Source: Tritrichomonas musculus (Eukaryota; Parabasalia; Tritrichomonadida; Tritrichomonadidae). From it: a stretch of DNA of 64,000 bases. The DNA is taken from positions 1,054,001-1,118,000 of the forward strand of contig JAPFFF010000027.1 of the NCBI GenBank assembly GCA_039105265.1, read 5' to 3'. A model generated the notes under the pieces. That model saw only the letters and a program-made list of their open reading frames with translations. It made no database searches and was not told where the DNA came from. Shown here piece by piece: positions 48,045 through 58,419 of this stretch (positions are counted from its first letter, which is position 1; every line of letters begins with the position of its first letter). The position numbers and the translations under genes were made by a program.

Positions 48045-49700
48045 GAAAGCACGGCGGCACAAAAGAAGAATCTCTTCGTGCTTTTCTAAATGCAAAAATA
48101 CAAAACCTAACAAATGAAAGATCCACCAAATTAAAGGATAAATTGAAAGAAGTTTCTGAAGATCCGAAGACGCCAGCTGCAATTGTAGAATCAATGCAAT
48201 ATTTAATTCAAGATAATGAAGTAATATCTGATTTTCTTCTATTCAGATCTTTAATAAAAATAAAAAACCTAACAAATAAATAGTATTTTGCTTGTTCTGC
48301 TTGTCTTCTACTTCATTAATAAATTTATTAAAGATCCGAATAGAAGAAAATTATCCAAATATGGCATTACTGTTGATGAAGAAGTGGAAGGATTCAAAAA
48401 TTACATCCTTTTCATTCATAATAAATTATACCATGAAATTGAACTCTAGTTCTTTGATGAAGTTAATACCGCGCCATGCCAATGGTTCATTAAAGAAATT
48501 ATCTTGGATCGCTACTTTGAAGGTAAAATATTACCAAATTACATTCACTTTGTTTGTGCAGTCATTCCTTCAAGAAGATTGAATATTTATATAGAAAAAG
48601 TTCTTGATGCTTTAAATGACGATGATTTTCAGGATAATAGAAAGAATCTAGTTTATAAAGTAGGACAAATGCCTGAATCTTATGTTCCTTACTTGTTCCC
48701 TACAGATCCAGATCGAAATTATGGATCATACGGTTCGAGATCAAATGACCGGAGAAATGATAATGAAGAAAAAGAGGAAGCTCTTTTTGATATAGATCTA
48801 AAGATCTTAAGTTAACTCTGAATTTGATGTTAGCATAGATAAGAAAGTTGAAAGCGAATTGTCTACTATTACATATCCTTTTGTTACCAAACTTGCCAGT
48901 CAAGATAATTTAACAAAAATTGGAAATAAAAATCCATTTGTCACTGAATTAGCAATCGAAGATAATTTCATTAAAATTGGTGACAAGCATCATTTTTCAG
49001 CCACAGATATGTTTTCAACTCCATTTGATTACACATTCTTCAATTCTTTATTTAATAATTCAAAGAAATCATTAGTTTATATTAGATCTCTTACTCGAGT
49101 TTTATCTCGAATAAATATTATCTTTCACAGTCTATTTCATCATATAATTTATAAGGATGAAAGTTTTTCATCAATCAGAGATCCTGAAAGGTGCATTAGA
49201 ATCATGCGCTGGGCTCATAAAAATGGCATATATGAAAAACTCGAAGACAATTTGGACTTTAAGGAGGCTAATAGAAGATTACGTGGAGCATTCATTATTG
49301 GCTTCTCTGTTCCATTTTGGATTTGTCTTTCTGATCAAAAACCTAGTTCTAAAGAGAACAGCTTTAGAAAGAAATTCATTGAATATGTATGCGAATATTG
49401 GAGAAAGCTTCTAAGATGGGATACTGCTGAAGTCAAAGATAGTTTTCCTTCACCAAACTATAATGAATGGACAGGAATTGTTACATTATTCGAATTCAAA
49501 TCCATTCAGTCCAGGTTTAACAATTCCCGTCCATCTTATTGGTCTTTCAAACTACAAAATGGACTCTGCCAAATTAAATAGAGGAATTCTACATTTTTGT
49601 TGCACATTAAATGATGATGCAATTAAGAAAACGGCTTCTGATATATTTAAATCAACAAATCTTGCATGGAATCAAAATGACATTAATTATTAGATCAAAA
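48045..49700 (+). pseudogene. Relic of an RNF213/mysterin-like giant AAA+ protein
   Basis: Reading across frames gives the ordered landmarks of the RNF213 AAA core: HGGTKEESLRAFL (48055), then FFDEVNTAPCQWFIKEIILD (near 48455), which is the Walker B and NT-rich segment, and NYIHFVCAVIPSRRLN. Next come VYKVGQMPESYVPYLF (near 48655), SSIRDPERCIRIMRWAH (near 49165) and, in another frame, GLSNYKMDSAKLNRGILHF (near 49545). At least three frame changes and one stop interrupt it. RNF213 is a giant ubiquitin ligase with dynein-like AAA modules; only part of that core survives here. Confidence 0.7.
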
Positions 49701-50028
49701 GTCTGATGAAAAGAAAATTTCGAAGTATGATAAACAGATTCAAAAAATTGCTAGTATTATTCAAGATAAATACAAAAACTCTAATGAAAATGAATTATTC
49801 ATTAAATTGTCCGAATTTAACATCTTTTAAAATTGAGATTAACCATTCTATCATTTTCATTCATGAATCAACATTTAGTGATTCTCATTCTCTCTGCTTC
49901 ATGAATCAACATTTAGTGATTCTCATCAATTGCACCAATTTTAAAACTTCATCCTGCAATGACAAAAAAGCACACAAGGACACCAATTTCTCTTGAAATT
50001 ACAAATGAAAACGTTAATCTAGATATAA
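49701..50028. other. Decayed coding DNA with a short direct repeat
   Basis: Fragments such as SKYDKQIQKIASIIQDKYKN and TKKHTRTPISLEITNENVNL read as protein but in different frames, probably remains of the RNF213-like gene or of the kinase gene that follows. The phrase CATGAATCAACATTTAGTGA occurs twice (about 49861 and 49900), a small direct duplication. Confidence 0.45.
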
Positions 50029-51223
50029 TTGCACCATTTAGATTTGGATTGTGATTTTGGAAAGTTATTCATTCCAAGCAAATTGAATGTTAAATTATCA
50101 GGAAAAGAAATAACTAATTTTAAAAAGCATTCAATTATAACATTAGATGAAATAATGAATTTAAATTATATGAATGATGATGAGTTCAAAGAACTTTTTG
50201 AAAGCCCTCAAAATAAAGGTAAAATTGGTGAAGGTGCAACATCGACCATTTTAAAAAATTGCAAGCACAATTTACAAAAATAAATTTTATGCACTCAAAA
50301 TCTTTAAAAATATAAATGAAGCAAGTAATGATAACAATGATGATGATGATGATTGGAGTAATGATAATGAAGAAGAAGAAAAAGAAACAAAAAATTCATT
50401 TGACTTTGAAAAAGTGAAACGTTTTTACATTGAATACATTATCTTATTAAATTTAAAGCATCATAACATCATAAAAGCATAATGCTTTTTCTTTGGATAT
50501 AAGAAGTATCCGCCTGCAATTCTTCTTGATTATTACAGTCATAATTTGGTCAAATCATTCAAAAAGTTGAAAGAAATTGAATATGTAACAATTATTTATG
50601 AAATTGCAAATGCAATGAAAAATGTACATGAATCTAACATTATTCATCGAGACCTGAAACCAGTAAATATACTTCTTGACCAGAAAAAACATGTCATTAT
50701 TTGTGATTTCGGAATTTCAACATTCATCAGTATTGATACACAAAGAAGAACACAAACTAGAACTCATAGAATTGGTACTTTATTATTTATGGCACCTGAA
50801 TTAAATGAAAATGATAAACCTTACAATAAAAAAGTTGATGTGTATGCATTTGGTATAATAATGTTTTATATACTGTCAAAAGGCATGTATCCTGATTTGA
50901 GCTTTACAGATGTAGTCATGAAAAAGCAAATAAATGTGCTTATTTCAATTAATAATGTTTCTTCTCAATTGATAAAGGATTGTACAGCATTTGAATATAA
51001 TGATCGTCCAAGTTCTAACCAAATTGTTGAAACAATTCAAAATAATGATTTTAAATTAATTGATGGAATAGATGATAAAATTGATGAGATTAAGACATAT
51101 TTATTCAACGAGTATAGAATAATAAAGATATTAATTTCAACATTTTTTTTTTTACTTTATTTTAACATGTTCATTATGATGAATGAAATGGAGGGTACAA
51201 AAATAATAATGAAGAACTTGTAA
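50029..51223 (+). pseudogene. Broken protein kinase gene
   Basis: The first part ends with a glycine loop (KIGEGATSTIL) and then shifts frame near 50255 to continue FYALKIFKNINEASND and KHHNIIKA. A TAA at about 50480 follows, and the frame resumes with LLDYYSHNLVKSFKKLKE. The catalytic region is well preserved: NIIHRDLKPVNILLDQ, ICDFGISTF and MAPELNENDKPYNKKVDVYA. A hydrophobic end (ILISTFFFLLYFNMFIMM) could be a membrane span. The kinase core keeps all catalytic residues, so decay is recent or the two lesions are sequence errors. Confidence 0.8.
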
Positions 51224-51407
51224 TAATGATTTTTGAATGTTAAATTTATTATAATAATTCTTTTGAAAAGAAAATTTTATTTTAGCTCTGAAAATTCCAT
51301 GGGTTAATAAATAATTTTTATCAAAATTCTATGGTACTTCAAATTATTTGTGTGGTTTTGGATATTCTCTCAAAAAGTTCTCTTCGGATATTCTCTTATT
51401 TCTTTTT

Positions 51408-52589
51408 ATGTTTTTATTACTTAATGCATTAGTTTCTTGCGATCAATATGCTTTTCTTTATGCTGGTTCGAAAGGTTATTATAATTATCGCCACCAAGCA
51501 GATATTTTTACAATTTACCATCAACTTATTTCAAGAGGATTTAAAACTTCTCAAATAGGTCTTTATGCTTTTGATGACGTTGTAACAATGGAATTAAATC
51601 CATACCAAGGACAACTTTTTCATTCTATTGATCATAAAGTTAATATTTATCCTGGGGCATCGGCTATTAATTACAGAGGATTTGATGTTACAGCCCAATC
51701 TTTTTATGATGCTATTACCAAATTGCCAACAACAATTGAAGACTATGTTTTCATGTACTATGATAATCATGGGGGACCAGGAGTTATAGAAAATCCAGCA
51801 GATTATATCCCTTTTATTTTTGCAAATAAAATTTCCGAATGCTTTCAAACAGCATACGAAGAAAAACTATACAAGAAAATACTTTTCATCATCGAAGCAT
51901 GTTATTCAGGATCAATTGCACAAGAAATCAAAACACCAGATATTGCAATTATTACAACAGCCAATGCTGAAGAATCTTCCTATGCTGCAGTTTACGATGA
52001 AGAGCTTGGAACATATTTATCAAATGAATTTACAAATTATTTTATAGATTTAATTGACGAAAAGCCAGAAATTACCATTGGAGAACTTTTTACAACTCTC
52101 AAAGAAGAGACAGAGCAGTCACATGTATGTTTCTATGGTGATGAATCAATTCAATCTCTCACAATTTCAACCTTTATTGGAATCCCTCAAAAAGTTGTAA
52201 TGTCAAGTACTAAAGATAAAAAATATCTTCAATTGGCAAAACCTTCAGATGCGACCAAAAAGTCACTCGATTTCTTCGCTCATCATCCAAAAGCATCATT
52301 GAGAGCAAGGTCTCGCATCCATCAGCTTAAATTAAAAGCAATGTCAGAAAAACTCGAGGCTTGTCTGGATCTCCTAGTCAATTACATTGATTCTTCTAAT
52401 TATGATTCAATAATGAATGATAAAGACTCAAAAATCACTCAAAATTATTATGAAGTTTTGAATGTCTTCGCTCAGAGATTTGGAAAAATTAACTCTGATG
52501 ATTTAGGACGTCTTAATGTCCTAAAGGCTTTGGCTGCCAGATACACAAAAGCTGAAATAGTATTGGGAATATTTGCAGTAATTTTTTAA
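51408..52589 (+). CDS. Legumain-like cysteine peptidase (family C13)
   Basis: The 393-residue protein has a signal peptide (MFLLLNALVSC) and the C13 catalytic pair: histidine 121 in YYDNHGGPG and cysteine 165 in IIEACYSGS. Family segments YAGSKGYYNYRHQADIFTIY and ITTANAEESSYAAVYDEELG are also present. Legumains cleave after asparagine in lysosome-like compartments; the close relative Gpi8 acts in GPI anchoring, but the C-terminal region here (RIHQLKLKAMSEKLEACLDL) looks like the legumain prodomain. No membrane span follows. I chose ATG 51408; an in-frame TTG at 51348 would add twenty residues before the hydrophobic core. The gene is intact. Confidence 0.9.
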   Translation: MFLLLNALVSCDQYAFLYAGSKGYYNYRHQADIFTIYHQLISRGFKTSQIGLYAFDDVVTMELNPYQGQLFHSIDHKVNIYPGASAINYRGFDVTAQSFYDAITKLPTTIEDYVFMYYDNHGGPGVIENPADYIPFIFANKISECFQTAYEEKLYKKILFIIEACYSGSIAQEIKTPDIAIITTANAEESSYAAVYDEELGTYLSNEFTNYFIDLIDEKPEITIGELFTTLKEETEQSHVCFYGDESIQSLTISTFIGIPQKVVMSSTKDKKYLQLAKPSDATKKSLDFFAHHPKASLRARSRIHQLKLKAMSEKLEACLDLLVNYIDSSNYDSIMNDKDSKITQNYYEVLNVFAQRFGKINSDDLGRLNVLKALAARYTKAEIVLGIFAVIF

Positions 52590-52809
52590 ATAAATAATTA
52601 TTTACTTTGTAAAGTATTAATTCTAAGTTTTTTTAAAGGTAGATGATCAATTCTAAATGATCATACTAGTATTCATAAGAAGAAAGGCTATTTAATAAGT
52701 CATGATCTTCAGTCTGTTGTTAAAAAAAAAAAAAATAAAATAAAATAAATAAATAAATAAATAAATTAATATTATTCCAATTGGAATAGCCTTTCTTCTT
52801 TTGTCGAAA

Positions 52810-52851
<42 letters not shown>

Positions 52852-52889
52852 TTACTTCATTCTGCTCATTCAATGGATTAGTTTGGCAT
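52590..52889. other. Intergenic stretch with long homopolymers
   Basis: A T-run of more than thirty bases at about 52813-52848 and A-rich repeats near 52722-52765 dominate. The lysine run at the end of the adjacent minus-strand frame is a by-product of this homopolymer. Confidence 0.6.
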
Positions 52890-53389
52890 GCTTGATGGCG
52901 CTTTCTCAATCTTTTGGTAAAATAAAAAATGATAATAAAAATATTTGTCATTTCATTGATATTTGGTCTTTTAGTTGGATCAGCTTCAAAACATGATTTA
53001 AATTTGAAATTTTCGTGAATTGCTAGATTATTATTTATTATTGGAGGTCTTCCATATAATATGATGTGAATGATGTATCCTAATGAATAAATGTCTGATT
53101 TGTATGTTTTGTTTTCTTCCGGTGCAACTTCTGGACTAGCAAAATCTTTTGTTTGTTCTTCATTGTCTATTTCAACATTCTCTTTACGTACACGATCAAA
53201 ATCAATTAATATCGCATCTTTGTTTTGATTAATCATGATGTTACTCATTCTTAAATCTCGATAGATGTAATTGCGAGAATGAAGAAAATGAATTGAGAGA
53301 AGAAGTTCAAGAATAATGATGCTTTTTTCTTGATTATTTAAATGTGATAAATCATATTTATCGAGAGTTTCTCCTTCAACATATTCAAG
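52890..53389 (-). pseudogene. Duplicated fragment of the kinase-Sel1 gene
   Basis: Bases 52920-53389 are nearly identical to 59987-60463, within the kinase gene at the right of the window. The fragment encodes the kinase C-lobe: LEYVEGETLDKYDLSHLNNQ, IYRDLRMSNIMINQ, ILIDFDRVRKEN, FASPEVAPEENKTYKSDIYS, then the end of the domain AIHENFKFKSCFEADPTKRP. It lacks the N-lobe and the Sel1 repeats. Unlike the donor copy it has no 7-bp insertion and therefore shows the original frame through the kinase end. It is a recent segmental duplicate. Confidence 0.85.
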
Positions 53390-54667
53390 TTTATCTAATT
53401 GATAACCAATTCACTTTTAAACTTAAATTGCCTGGGCAATTATCATTCTATAAGTTCATTTGGCAAATAGTAGCAAATATCAACAATACTATAAAACCAA
53501 AAAAGCAAATATCTTTGCAGTGAGATCAAGAAAAAGCTCTTTGAATTTGATAGTGAAAACAAAAACAAATATTGTTGATCAAAGTAATCTAATAATAAAA
53601 TAATCCAAAATCTCAATATTGAGAAAATTGGTTCACTTCTTTCTTATAACTTATTGAATAAGCATATTAAAAATTTACATTTTGGAGAAATGACATTTTT
53701 CTTGCACTTTATAATTCTTAATAATGACGATAATAACTACAAGAAACTGCAAAATTTTCTCTTTTTTAAGGCTTGTTATCTTCTTTTTGCTCGGACTTTT
53801 GATGTAAATAACTGCATTCTCAATTAATGTTATCGCTTCTTTACTGAATGGATTAATATCACATTGACAATCGCTATTAACTAATTTGTAGATGTCAAGA
53901 TTTGATGCTTCCGTTTGCTTTGAAATTCGAATTATTCCACTTTTTGAGACTTTTTCTAAAATTATGTCAAATTTTGGATATTTTGAAAGCATGTGCTACG
54001 TGAAGAGGGAAGAGAAAAAATTCAGGAACACGTCTTCTTTTAATTTACTTGATAATAAAAGATTTATAATTAGTTCGTTTTTGAATGAATTTGGAATTTC
54101 ATGATCAAATAAAATTATTTTTTTTTTTATCATTTTGGCTAATCTGGTCGATGATTGAAGATAGTAATTCTTCAAAAAGTGTCTCGTATTCACTTCGTCT
54201 TCATTATGTGAATTCTTTAATCCAATACAAGTTTGGCGGATACAGTCGATTGTATTTGCTCTTTCAAAAATAATTGATGACTTTATTAAAAGCTTATTCA
54301 GAAATTATAATTGACCTTTAATTTCAAATATTTGGCCTTTTGGTATTATTTATTGAAGTGGATTTTCAGTTCTAATCTCAAAAAGACTATCAACACATGA
54401 ATTTTTTTTATCTAGATAAATAGTAATATTATCTTAATATATCATGCCAATTATTTCATCTTTTTTTTTTTTTTTTTTTTTAGGCTTCTAGTTGGCTTTG
54501 ACAGAAAAAAATGAAATTATTTCAATTGGACATGAATAAAAATTGGATAATATTATCTTACATCAGAAAAAAAAAAAAAAAAAAAAAAAAATATGTAAGA
54601 TTATTATTGAGTATGCTTTATAAATTTAGAGAAACCACATGAAAAGTCATTGATATTATTTAATAAT
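53390..54667. other. Decayed coding DNA and AT-rich spacer
   Basis: On the minus strand 53992-53675 is open (MLSKYPKFDIILEKVSKSGI, then NSDCQCDINPFSKEAITLIE). An overlapping upstream piece near 54193-53996 reads FKNELIINLLLSSKLKEDVF. They look like parts of one decayed BTB- or ankyrin-type gene, but I cannot name it. From 54305 to 54667 only T- and A-runs are visible (about 54462-54481 and 54569-54590). Confidence 0.35.
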
Positions 54668-56272
54668 TCAAATTGTTACTACACTACCAAATAATTCAAA
54701 ATATGTAAAATTAACAACATACGTATCAGAATTCCACGAGTCTTCTTGGACGTATCTAATGTACCTAAATAAGTTGCTTGCATTTCCATAGCTGGCAAAC
54801 TGGCAGACAAAATTGCACTCCTTATACTTTCCATTCAGGCTTCCATCGTTCGACCTGCTGTCAAGCTTCGTCCATGACTGGCAATCGTTCGATCCCTCGA
54901 TTCGCCACGCTTTTGGATGACGGCCGTTTGTATCATACCTGCTTGTTCTGATGAAATACGAGTGAATGTCGATCCTTTTATATGATCCAAAGTCAAAAAT
55001 GAAGATGCTATCAGACTCAGATTTTGCATCGGCACCATAGTTATTGCTAAAAAATGTATCATCGTACTTTCTCATGTTTGATACCATGATGCTTGATGAG
55101 TCATTTTTAACTGAAGAAAGCGTCACAGCATCACCGAGAAGCGAAACGAGTCCAATATGATTTCCAGTATAAAGTTGAGTGATTTTCGGACACATCAAAT
55201 TTTCAAGCTGATCATTTATCTTCTTAATTTTTTCATTGAAATCCTCATTCTGCCTGCGCAGTTCCTCGCGATAGTTCGCTTGTACTGCTTCGAACTGTTT
55301 TATCATATTTTCAATCATTTCGTCTTTCTTCTTCATTTCCTCTTGGTGCTGCTTTTTCATCACTTCCAGCTCCTGTGCCACCATTTTTGGAATCTGAGCG
55401 AACAATTCTTTTCTATCGGTTAATTCATCCTGGAGCTGGTTTCTCACCAATTCCATCTGCTCGCCGAACTGTTTTGAAATTGACATCAACTCTTGCTTTG
55501 ATTCAGAATTCTGCTTCTTCATTTCCTTCTCGCGTGCGATGATTTCTTTTTCGAGTTGGTAAACTGTTTTTAAGTTTCCTGTGTTAACAAAGCTGAAGTC
55601 AAAAATTTCTGAGTAACCGTCGAGTAACCGTTTTATCAGATCTCCATTTGATCCAAAAGAGTCAATTTTATCAAAAAGGACAGATGCTTCACGTCCAAAG
55701 TGATCAAGGCACTTGAAAAGAAATTCAATCAATTCAGACGGTTGCTCAGAATTATTTGAATGGTTTTGATAATTAAGTAAATATTTCGTTATGATTCGAT
55801 GGAGCATCGGAACAGGTAAATTGAGAAGACGGATATCATTAACATATTTGATCAAGTCTTGCGATATGATTTCTTCGTATTCTTCTAAGTTAAAAATATT
55901 ATCATTTTGATACATCAACAGAATTTCGATAACAACTTCTTTTTGGTGGGCAGAAATGAATTCTTTTGTTTGAGTGAGTAATGATGGGACTTTAAATTTT
56001 TGGGAGAGCTTGTGGAGAGTTGGTGCATTCTCCTTTGTTAATGTAATTGTGCGTGCTTGACAAAAATTAATAAAGTCCGGAATAGAATTTTCAGATATAT
56101 TGAGATTTTCATCAAAAAGGTCAATCTTTTCTTCTTTTGGTGAACTTGAATTAAAGTATTGTGAAAAGATCTTAAATAAATCAAAGTTAAAAGGATATTG
56201 CTTTTCTTTATATGCAAAAAAGTGGGTTGTGGGTATTTCAGCATTGGCTTTAATGCTTATTTCTCCTTCCAT
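54668..56272 (-). CDS. BTB-type protein with coiled coil and F5/8 type C domain
   Basis: From the ATG at 56272 the protein has 534 residues: an N-terminal BTB-like domain (FAYKEKQYPFNFDLFKIFSQ), a BACK-like helical region, a long coiled coil (about residues 249-365: EKEIIAREKEMKKQNSESKQ onward), and a C-terminal F5/8 type C (discoidin) domain (RIDIHSYFIRTSRYDTNGRH, AWRIEGSNDCQSWTKLD, LFRYIRYVQEDSW). This order resembles BTBD9-like proteins, and such proteins are numerous in trichomonads. A role as an adaptor, perhaps for ubiquitin ligases, is inference. The frame extends upstream to 56449 but that part is low-complexity. The 3' half is clearly GC-richer than the 5' half. Confidence 0.8.
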   Translation of the reverse strand: MEGEISIKANAEIPTTHFFAYKEKQYPFNFDLFKIFSQYFNSSSPKEEKIDLFDENLNISENSIPDFINFCQARTITLTKENAPTLHKLSQKFKVPSLLTQTKEFISAHQKEVVIEILLMYQNDNIFNLEEYEEIISQDLIKYVNDIRLLNLPVPMLHRIITKYLLNYQNHSNNSEQPSELIEFLFKCLDHFGREASVLFDKIDSFGSNGDLIKRLLDGYSEIFDFSFVNTGNLKTVYQLEKEIIAREKEMKKQNSESKQELMSISKQFGEQMELVRNQLQDELTDRKELFAQIPKMVAQELEVMKKQHQEEMKKKDEMIENMIKQFEAVQANYREELRRQNEDFNEKIKKINDQLENLMCPKITQLYTGNHIGLVSLLGDAVTLSSVKNDSSSIMVSNMRKYDDTFFSNNYGADAKSESDSIFIFDFGSYKRIDIHSYFIRTSRYDTNGRHPKAWRIEGSNDCQSWTKLDSRSNDGSLNGKYKECNFVCQFASYGNASNLFRYIRYVQEDSWNSDTYVVNFTYFELFGSVVTI

Positions 56273-57690
56273 ATCAAATTTAAAAAAATATCTGAAAAAA
56301 TGACATTTTTCCAAAATTTTGAATTCTTTAAAATTTTGTTTTTTTTTGGAAAGGGGAATTTTTGTCTCAATTTTTTTTGTTAAAAAAAATGAAGATATAC
56401 AAATAAATATAAAATATTTTAAAATATATTTATATAATATAAAATACATAACGGAACTTAAAATATATATTGAATAAAATATCTATTAATAATCTTTTAT
56501 TTCAAGATTTTTTATACAATTAAGTGTTTTTTGACACATAGAAATACATTTAGTAATCCATAATTAATATAGTTATAAAAATATGTATATTAATTTCAAT
56601 AAGAATAAATAAAGAATACTCATCGTAGGAATAAAAAGATAATTCAATATATAATATTTCTGAGTAAGATTATTCAAAAAAAAATTTGAACTATTTCCAA
56701 ATAACTTTTTGATATAAAATCTTTATTTTTTGAAAGCTAATAATTTTTATTTCAAAACTTTTTCAATTACTACTTTTTTATTTTCCAAAAAATTGAATAT
56801 TTGCGAAACAACTTTTTGTATATATAATATGATTTGGAAATATTACTTTTTTTAAAGAATTATTTATCAGTTTTGGCTGAAAATGCAGAAAAATTAATAT
56901 TCCAGTTCAATGATTTCGTTTCACTCGAAAAAAACCCTACTTTTATATAAACTTTAGTATTGAATTGTTATTTAATATATGCATAATTCTTTTTCAAAAT
57001 CCACTTATTTCCGCATTTAAAAGATTCAATATCATCTTATACAAATCAATGGACAATAAATTTGCAAATTAAAAATCAAAAATTGGAAAAATTAATTATG
57101 ATTTATCTGAAATATTAAATTTTAATGTAAACGAATAATAAATAATTGTTTTAAACGCATATTTAATTGAATTACTTATTCTTTTTTTTAACATATATTT
57201 TTTGTTTATCAAAATAATGATTATTTATTAAACAAAAAATACGTTATCTACTCATTAAATAACGTTTTTTCTTTAAATGCAGATACTATTAATTTAATGC
57301 ATATCTTATTTTAGGTTTAATATTTTATCAAAATAATTAATATATATAAATTGAGTATATATATAAGTATTATCATATGATATATTTTTAATTACTCTAT
57401 TTAATAAAAAGATATAAACATATTATTCGAATTCATTTGAGAATAAAAATAAAAATTGAATAAAAAATTAGGATTTGTATCAAAAAGTTTAAATTTTTGA
57501 ATGAAAAACATCTTTTTTATCATATCTTTTTTTTGCTACTATAAATTTTTTTTATTACTAATTAACATTTTTTCAGAATTGAAAATTAAAATTATTTATC
57601 ATATTTAAAAATCACAAATCCAAATTTGAAAAAAATCTCAAATCGGTTCCCCTTTTTTTTTGGGAAAAAAAAAAGATTTTTTTTGTATTC
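56273..57690. other. Very AT-rich intergenic region, no gene seen
   Basis: About 1.4 kb with no sustained reading frame or recognisable RNA. Some small palindromic AT stretches occur (for example around 57195-57240, AAAATAATGATTATTTATT), too short to call. Confidence 0.6.
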
Positions 57691-57960
57691 TTTAATGTTC
57701 AGCATTAACTTCAGTTGCACTTCCATTAATTATAACAGCATTAAATACATATTGTTTTAAACTTTGTTCTTCATTTTATCTAAAATTCAATGATTTTGAA
57801 AATTTGTTCAATTACCACGAGCAAGAACATCTGTAGCAAAGAAAACTCTAAATTCTTCCATTTTTTCATCACAATGTTCAAGTTACATTATTTGATTTCA
57901 AAAAATCGAAAGTGACTCTTTCAAATCTGCTTTCGGGACCATTTTATTATAAGCAGAGGC
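57690..57960 (-). pseudogene. Relic of a DEAD-box helicase
   Basis: The minus strand encodes MEEFRVFFATDVLARG at 57860-57813, matching the motif V region of DEAD-box RNA helicases (ATDVLARG). The following broken sequence TNFQNH, stop, ILDK sits where relatives have the motif V to VI link. Upstream, LEHCDEKM is in the right place but after stops. Only this one motif is convincing, so the identity is tentative beyond DEAD-box. Confidence 0.45.
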
Positions 57961-58223
57961 TGTACTTTCAAATTGCAATTGAGTGTGATTAAAAAAAAAT
58001 CAATAAAGAGTATGTTTTATATTTTGAGTTTGCTTCTTTAAGATTTATTATTCTTTGAGAATAAAGCATTTTAAAAAAAGCGGTTAAACTGTTATGCAGA
58101 ACCTTTCAGAAAAAGTTTAATTTGAAAGATATAATTTTCTTTTTACAATTTACAAAAATAATTGCATGTTATATGAAAATAATCGTCTTTTATTTGACAT
58201 GTCATTTTATTCTTTCATTATGC

Positions 58224-58254
<31 letters not shown>

Positions 58255-58419
58255 CTGTTAACTAAACGTACTGGATTTGTATTTTAATCAGGGATCTTTA
58301 TCAATAGTCTCTTATAGACTTTTGTGTTAATACGACAGTTCAATATTAACTTCAATTGAAGTTATGTAAAAAAAAAAGTTTTCTCATTTTCTTTTGATCT
58401 TTTTTTCCTGAACTATTTC
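57961..58419. other. AT-rich spacer
   Basis: No gene or RNA is visible. A 26-base-class adenine run lies near 58226-58250. Confidence 0.5.

Noticed and set aside
47857-48129. A 90-codon minus-strand frame
   Set aside because: Low-complexity translation of AT-rich DNA opposite the RNF213-like relic.
34942-51223. Introns as the cause of frame breaks in host genes
   Set aside because: I saw no trichomonad-type splice signals (GTATGT with ACTAACACACAG) near the breaks, and several breaks coincide with homopolymers.
52772-52890. Lysine-rich C-terminus of the kinase fragment
   Set aside because: It is a translation of a long T-run on the plus strand and lies outside the duplicated segment.
56273-56449. 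N-terminal membrane segment of the BTB-F5/8C protein
   Set aside because: The extra 59 residues are low-complexity translation of AT-rich DNA ahead of a good BTB start; the ATG at 56272 is preferred.
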